A stretch of DNA of 64,000 nucleotides from Linnemannia hyalina (Eukaryota; Mortierellomycota; Mortierellomycetes; Mortierellales; Mortierellaceae): NCBI GenBank assembly GCA_019671135.1, contig JAHRHY010000006.1:1860001-1924000 (forward strand), given 5' to 3'. The notes beneath the pieces were generated by a model. That model saw nothing but the letters and a program-made list of their open reading frames with translations, was not told where the DNA came from and searched no databases. Below are positions 59,833 to 64,000 of the stretch, piece after piece (positions within the stretch are counted from its first letter, which is position 1; every line of letters begins with the position of its first letter). A program made the position numbers and the translations under genes.

Positions 59833-60459
59833 GGCGTGTGAAGCCAGCTTTTTGTCGTTTCTGGTGCTATGTGTCTGTGGGATGTGAGGGCGTGTCGGCC
59901 TGTGCTTGTTTAAGGGATGTGGATTAGGTAATTGGTGTAGTGGTATGAAGGCAATTGAAGGTGAAGGAGGTTAGAGGTGAAGGGTATAGGGTTCGGGAGG
60001 TATGGAAAGGAAGGGAAGTGAAAGTTGAGAAAAGTGAGGAATGGTCAGGGTTTTGATGTCGGAAGTGGAGGAGGGAGAGTGACGGTTAGCTAGTAAGGTG
60101 TGGTCGTAGTGGTAGTGTGAGAGAGAGTTTAGTGGTATGATGCACTGGAGAGTGAGAAGTGAGGGTGAAGATGAGGATTAAACGGTGTGGATTAGGAGTG
60201 GAGTGAAGAGAGAGTGAGATGCGGTTTTCATTTTCTTCGGATCCGTGAACAACTTCGCGACACTCGGAAGCGGATCCTGCCAACTTGTGACGGCTATTTT
60301 TTCACTTTTGGCCACCAATTCGAACTCAACATTCACATGGGTGATTGAGCAAAAGATATGTATTTTTCATTAGAACGTATGTGGTGTGTGCATGCTATCG
60401 TAAATTGTGCGAAAAGAGGGTCGTTATGAAGGGGATCCAAGGGTGGAGAAAGAGTCAAT
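59833..60459. promoter_or_regulatory. Intergenic between MDM10 start and seipin stop
   Basis: No gene seen. Contains the 3' flank of the seipin gene and the promoter of MDM10. Positions 59930-60230 are G/A-rich on the plus strand, that is pyrimidine-rich in the MDM10 direction. Confidence 0.55.
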
Positions 60460-62846
60460 TCATGGTCTAGCACGTCCAGAGCTCCGTCCAGAGCTGGCAC
60501 CAACACCAGCTCCTGCAGTCTCCCTGTCTCCTCCCCCTCCTCCAGAGGTTTGGTTGTGTCTTGAGCGAAGAGCTCCCGATCCTGGAGGTGAGCGGCTCAA
60601 GAGTGCAGCTTCTGAAAAGTCGTCCTCTCCGAAAGTCACATTGCCATCATCATCTTCCTCATCATCATCCTCAACACCCTCCAGGTACTCATCATCTTCC
60701 TCAGTATACTCGGACTCGACAGCCGTGCGGCGGCGGTTGCCGCCACGAGACATTTGAAATTCAGATGAGCGCTCGGAAAGAAGGGAAGGTGGGGGCGGAG
60801 GTGGGGGCTGCAGGCTGGAGGGAGCGGTCATGGAAATGTCCATGCCGCTCCGTCCAGTGCGTCGTGAGCTAGTGGTGCTACCTGTTGTCGAGGTATCGTC
60901 ATCATTGGTCGTAAAAGTGCTGTTGCGTTGCTGTGGTGTCGTAATCGTGGCTGTTGTTGTGGTTGTCGAGGAAGAACCTCTCTGTTGTTGTTGTTGTTGT
61001 TGTTGTTGCTGCTGGTTAGATGTCGAGCGCTGCTGGCGCTGGCTTGGAGTGGCAGGTCTCTCTGGGACAACGGCATCATCCTGGAGAGAAAAAGCAGGTC
61101 CGTGGGGTGCATGTCTCAAGTGCTGATCCTGCTCCTGCTCATCATCGTCATCCTCCATCTCGTCGTGGTCAAAAATAAGAGTCTGCTTCTGGCCGCGCGA
61201 AGGAACGTACTCCTCTTCAAACTCACTGTCAGACTCGTTGTGCTCGCCCTGCAACTGGGGTTGACGAGGGTTGCCAGACACCGCATCATATTCCGCGCCA
61301 GCGTCAAGCGCTCCAGCGAGGGTAGGCGATCGAAGCTGTCCTCGTGCATCGGGGTTGGGACGGATCTGATGGGCAATTGCCAAAGCCTCCGCATCGCTAC
61401 CGAACCACCCGGCCAAAACCTGCCAGGTGACAACTGAGAAGATGATCTCCCAGAAGATGAACACTGCCATGAAGACCAAGGCCGTCGAGACCTTGTAGTA
61501 GTACATGAAATATCTGTAGTGATGGGATGAAAGAGAAAACAGGTTAACCAAAAGTGTCTGATGATTCAGGGTCGCGTTCTTAAATAACGATAGAGGCTTG
61601 CCTGAGGCCGTGGAAGTGAGCGTCAATGTGAATGGTGCTCCTGTAAACTTGGAGGTCGGGTGTGGAGATCTCGACAAAGGCGCGGGCGACAGGATTAGAC
61701 GAATCCTCGACATAGTTCTCGATTAAAGGCAGCTTGATGATCTGGTCTTCCTTGGACCAATCCAGTACCAAGGGCACGGCCTTCCATGCAGTCTTCATGA
61801 GCTTCAAAGGGGCGGAGTAGTATGTGAGAATGCCCTGTAATCAAATGGAGGAATATGCTCAGAGTGTCAGTTAATATTGTATCAGAGGGCCACTTCCTAT
61901 TACCGCACATGCAAATCCGTGTGAGATACTCACAGGTCGGCTGGAGGTCATGATGGTCTTGCCGTCAGCACGGAGCAAGGTGACAACGACCATGAAGTTG
62001 CCAATGGCCACGTTCTTTTCGGAAGTGGGCACAAGCAAGTTCATAGAAATATCGTATGCCTGGTCTCCGCGAAGGAACTATAGTGATAAAGACGGGTCAT
62101 TGTTCTGTTGTTAGTCTCCATATATAAATTCTGGTGTCGCTGCAGTCTACAATGCCTTCCGCTGTTGTTGTTTTTTCATTCCTGCAGCGCTAGTGTTGAG
62201 TAGGTACCTGGTCGAAGCGTCCTCCTCTGGTAAAGTCAATCTCGGCAGAGGGGCCATGTCCAATCACTCCAGGGACACTATGAGAAACAAAATTCGGCAC
62301 AACATCAGTTCACAGGATAGGACTAAAACGTGTCTTGCAAAGTGTCTTGTAAGGATGACATCTGACTGCAACTCGTTTTCAGCTCCTGAAAACGAGGTTT
62401 TGCATGCAAACGACAAAACCTCCGTTGGCACAAAAACCAACAACCACAAAAATAGAAAACATACGTGGGTCGGTCATATTGAAGGTGGACCTGTCCAACA
62501 TGCCCACGCTGAGGGATATAGATCCAGTAGAAGCTCAGGTACGCCGCCAGGGAGACGCCGACGAGTAGCAGGAGGACAATGAGACCTATAAAGAACTTGA
62601 TGATCTTGCGGTGCAAGGCCGAGGAGGTCAACCACTGGATAACCTGCTGGACGTAGGGTTCCAGCAGAGCCAGTAGCGGGGTGATGAAGAATTGTAGAAT
62701 CTAACCCATGCAGAATCCATGAGCGAAAGAGAGTTAGCAAGAAAGTAAGTCAAAGGTGGGAGGAGTGGCATTCGAGACTAAAGGTTGTTGAATGTATGCA
62801 GGAGGCGAATGAAGAGAGGGGAGCGAAGTACCTCGAAGACGGTCAT
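60460..62846 (-). CDS. SEI1/seipin-like: Seipin (lipid-droplet biogenesis protein) with long cytosolic tail
   Basis: Seipin is an ER membrane oligomer at ER-lipid-droplet contacts that directs where droplets form and grow. Six exons (62846-62832, 62700-62465, 62277-62208, 62077-61934, 61834-61602, 61513-60460) keep frame and give 583 residues. TM1 lies at about 39-61 (FIGLIVLLLLVGVSLAAYL), followed by FYWIYIPQ, the lumenal domain (about 62-235, with GPSAEIDF, FLRGDQAYDISMNLLVP, NFMVVVTLLR and DAHFHGLRYFMYYYK) and TM2 at about 240-262. The cytosolic tail is about 320 residues, with acidic clusters, an 11-residue Gln run, Thr and Pro runs and a Gly/Arg-rich end. Typical fungal seipins have far shorter tails. 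The first exon is only 15 nt (MTVFE). The fifth intron begins with GC. Family assignment rests on topology and lumenal motifs. Confidence 0.92.
61514..61601 (-). other. GC-AG intron in the seipin gene
   Basis: The exon ends CTCAG and the intron starts GCAAGC; the acceptor is CTACAG before ATATTTC. Joining gives L-R(AGA)-Y-F-M and keeps frame with both flanks, and no GT donor with the right phase is close by. Confidence 0.85.
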
Positions 62847-63944
62847 TGGTTATGATTGGGACCCGAGGGGGAATGTGAGCTGGAGGGTGATGTTAGAGGG
62901 CGTTTGAGTTGTGTTGGGCTAGGTGAGAGTGAGTGGGGGTCGTAACGAGAGAGTGAGTAGGATAAAAGTGGCGTAAGTGAAGAGGAGGGAAAAGAGAAGA
63001 AAGGGAGGGAAGTGTGAAGAAGAGAGACGAAAAGAATTGATAAAAAAGAAAAGAACCGTGCGTGTCCCATGAGGCAATTTCTCTCTTGATAAATGAAAAA
63101 AAATGTCGTTGGGGCGAACCTCTCCCATCCAACATCAGCAATAGTTTATTTCTTCTTGCGCCTCTTGTCAGGGCAGCCGCTGTCATTTACGTTCAATGAC
63201 ACCTTTCATCACCAAATACTCTCTCAAACTGTAGCCTACTTACGACTTGGCAAACCTGGCATGGCTCAAGGACTGTCTGGTTGACTGACTGGGTTACTCT
63301 AGCATGCCCTTGCCTCTTGCCCCCTTTCGACCGATCACCACCCATTGGGTCATTGACCATGATCAAAGCAAAAGGCATGTCATCCCGCCTTGCCCGCCCA
63401 CAGTGCATCCACATGGCTCTCATCCCTGTAAAAAATATCACAATCAACAAAAATCAAATTTCCACCAGACAGTTTTTGACATGTGAAGCCTATCACTTGC
63501 CACGCCTTGACCCGGAAAACCCAAACCTGCTCACACTCTACCCTTCCTTGCCTTACCTGCCCTGGATGTGCTCTTTTGTTGTCTTTGTTATCATGTTGTC
63601 GTTGTTGTCGCCTGGCTCTCTTGGCACGCTCTTTTTTTCGTCTCACAACCACCATAAACAACAATTCGACACGACATGTTCCCACATCCACTCCATCCTC
63701 TAGTGTCACATTCATGTGTTGTCAAACAGCAAACGTGAAATAAAAAAAAAACACTTGTATTTTGTTCAATGGGTAAGTAATGTCTTCTGTCGGGGTCTAT
63801 CCCATCCTGCGCGCATCAACATATGCATCAAACAGCTTCTTTTTTTTTCCCTGCAAGTCAAAAAAACAAGGTATTGATTGTGTTCTCTGATAGTTGTTTG
63901 TGAATATATGTGCGTTTTGAGTGAGTTCCAACCGGGTGGTTTGC
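62847..63944. promoter_or_regulatory. Upstream region of the seipin gene
   Basis: No gene seen. Positions 62940-63080 are purine-rich on the plus strand, that is C/T-rich in the seipin direction, matching the leader composition of other genes. The rest is mixed and contains only short frames without recognised domains. Confidence 0.5.
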
Positions 63945-64000
63945 CTAATCAAAATCAACTTTCTTGTCGTCTTCATCATCGTTGTCGCGTCTAGTTATCA
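63945..64000 (-). CDS. Possible C-terminal end of a minus-strand gene, cut by the window edge
   Basis: On the minus strand the sequence is open from the window edge to a TAG at 63945-63947 and would encode an acidic tail RDNDDEDDKKVDFD. Acid/Lys tails ending in a stop are common at protein C-termini, but only about 17 codons are visible, so this could be chance. Product unknown. Confidence 0.3.
   Translation of the reverse strand, partial: ITRRDNDDEDDKKVDFD

Overview
The window looks like nuclear DNA of an early-diverging filamentous fungus, most likely Mortierellomycota (Mortierella and relatives). This is inferred from intron-rich genes with short GT-AG introns, proteins full of Ser/Asn/Gln/His runs, fungus-specific proteins (a zinc-cluster/PAS gluconeogenesis-type regulator, the ERMES subunit Mdm10, a Seb1/Msn2-type C2H2 factor) and pyrimidine-rich leaders upstream of start codons. 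No ribosomal RNA, transposase, CRISPR array, prophage or bacterial operon is visible. I rebuilt eleven protein-coding genes by hand-joining exons; all keep frame across every junction, and ten carry convincing family or architecture signals. No transcript data were available.

Layout: (1) 480-3018 (-), a Ptc2/Ptc3-type PP2C phosphatase in nine exons with a 9-nt microexon. (2) 4576-7841 (+), a large acidic protein with clathrin-box motifs and five tandem 19-residue repeats. (3) 7842-26688, about 18.8 kb with no supportable protein gene: homopolymers, microsatellites, a tRNA-like relic and a repeated palindrome. (4) 26689-28197 (+), a two-finger C2H2 stress-response-type transcription factor. 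(5) 28990-31607 (+), an unrecognised acidic protein with two YWG-[QK]-YGD motifs, tail-to-tail with (6) 31717-33684 (-), an alpha/beta-hydrolase lipase. (7) 35219-36780 (+), a VAP/Scs2 contact-site protein. (8) 37187-39553 (-), a type II membrane nucleotide pyrophosphatase/phosphodiesterase. (9) 40456-45819 (+), a 1582-residue low-complexity protein with a C-terminal membrane segment. (10) 46260-51916 (-), an ERT1/AcuK-like Zn2Cys6 plus PAS regulator with a 1.77 kb first intron. (11) 57396-59832 (-), Mdm10. (12) 60460-62846 (-), seipin with a very long cytosolic tail. The right edge may hold the acidic C-terminus of one more minus-strand gene.

Functional theme: several genes act at the ER, lipid droplet and mitochondrial interfaces (VAP, seipin, Mdm10, lipase), which would suit an oleaginous fungus; co-location may be chance. 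The two transcription factors resemble stress and carbon-source regulators. I found no single novel defence or biosynthetic system. The most distinctive items are the repeat-bearing putative clathrin adaptor, the PP2C microexon, two GC-AG introns, the seipin tail and the gene-poor 18.8 kb block.
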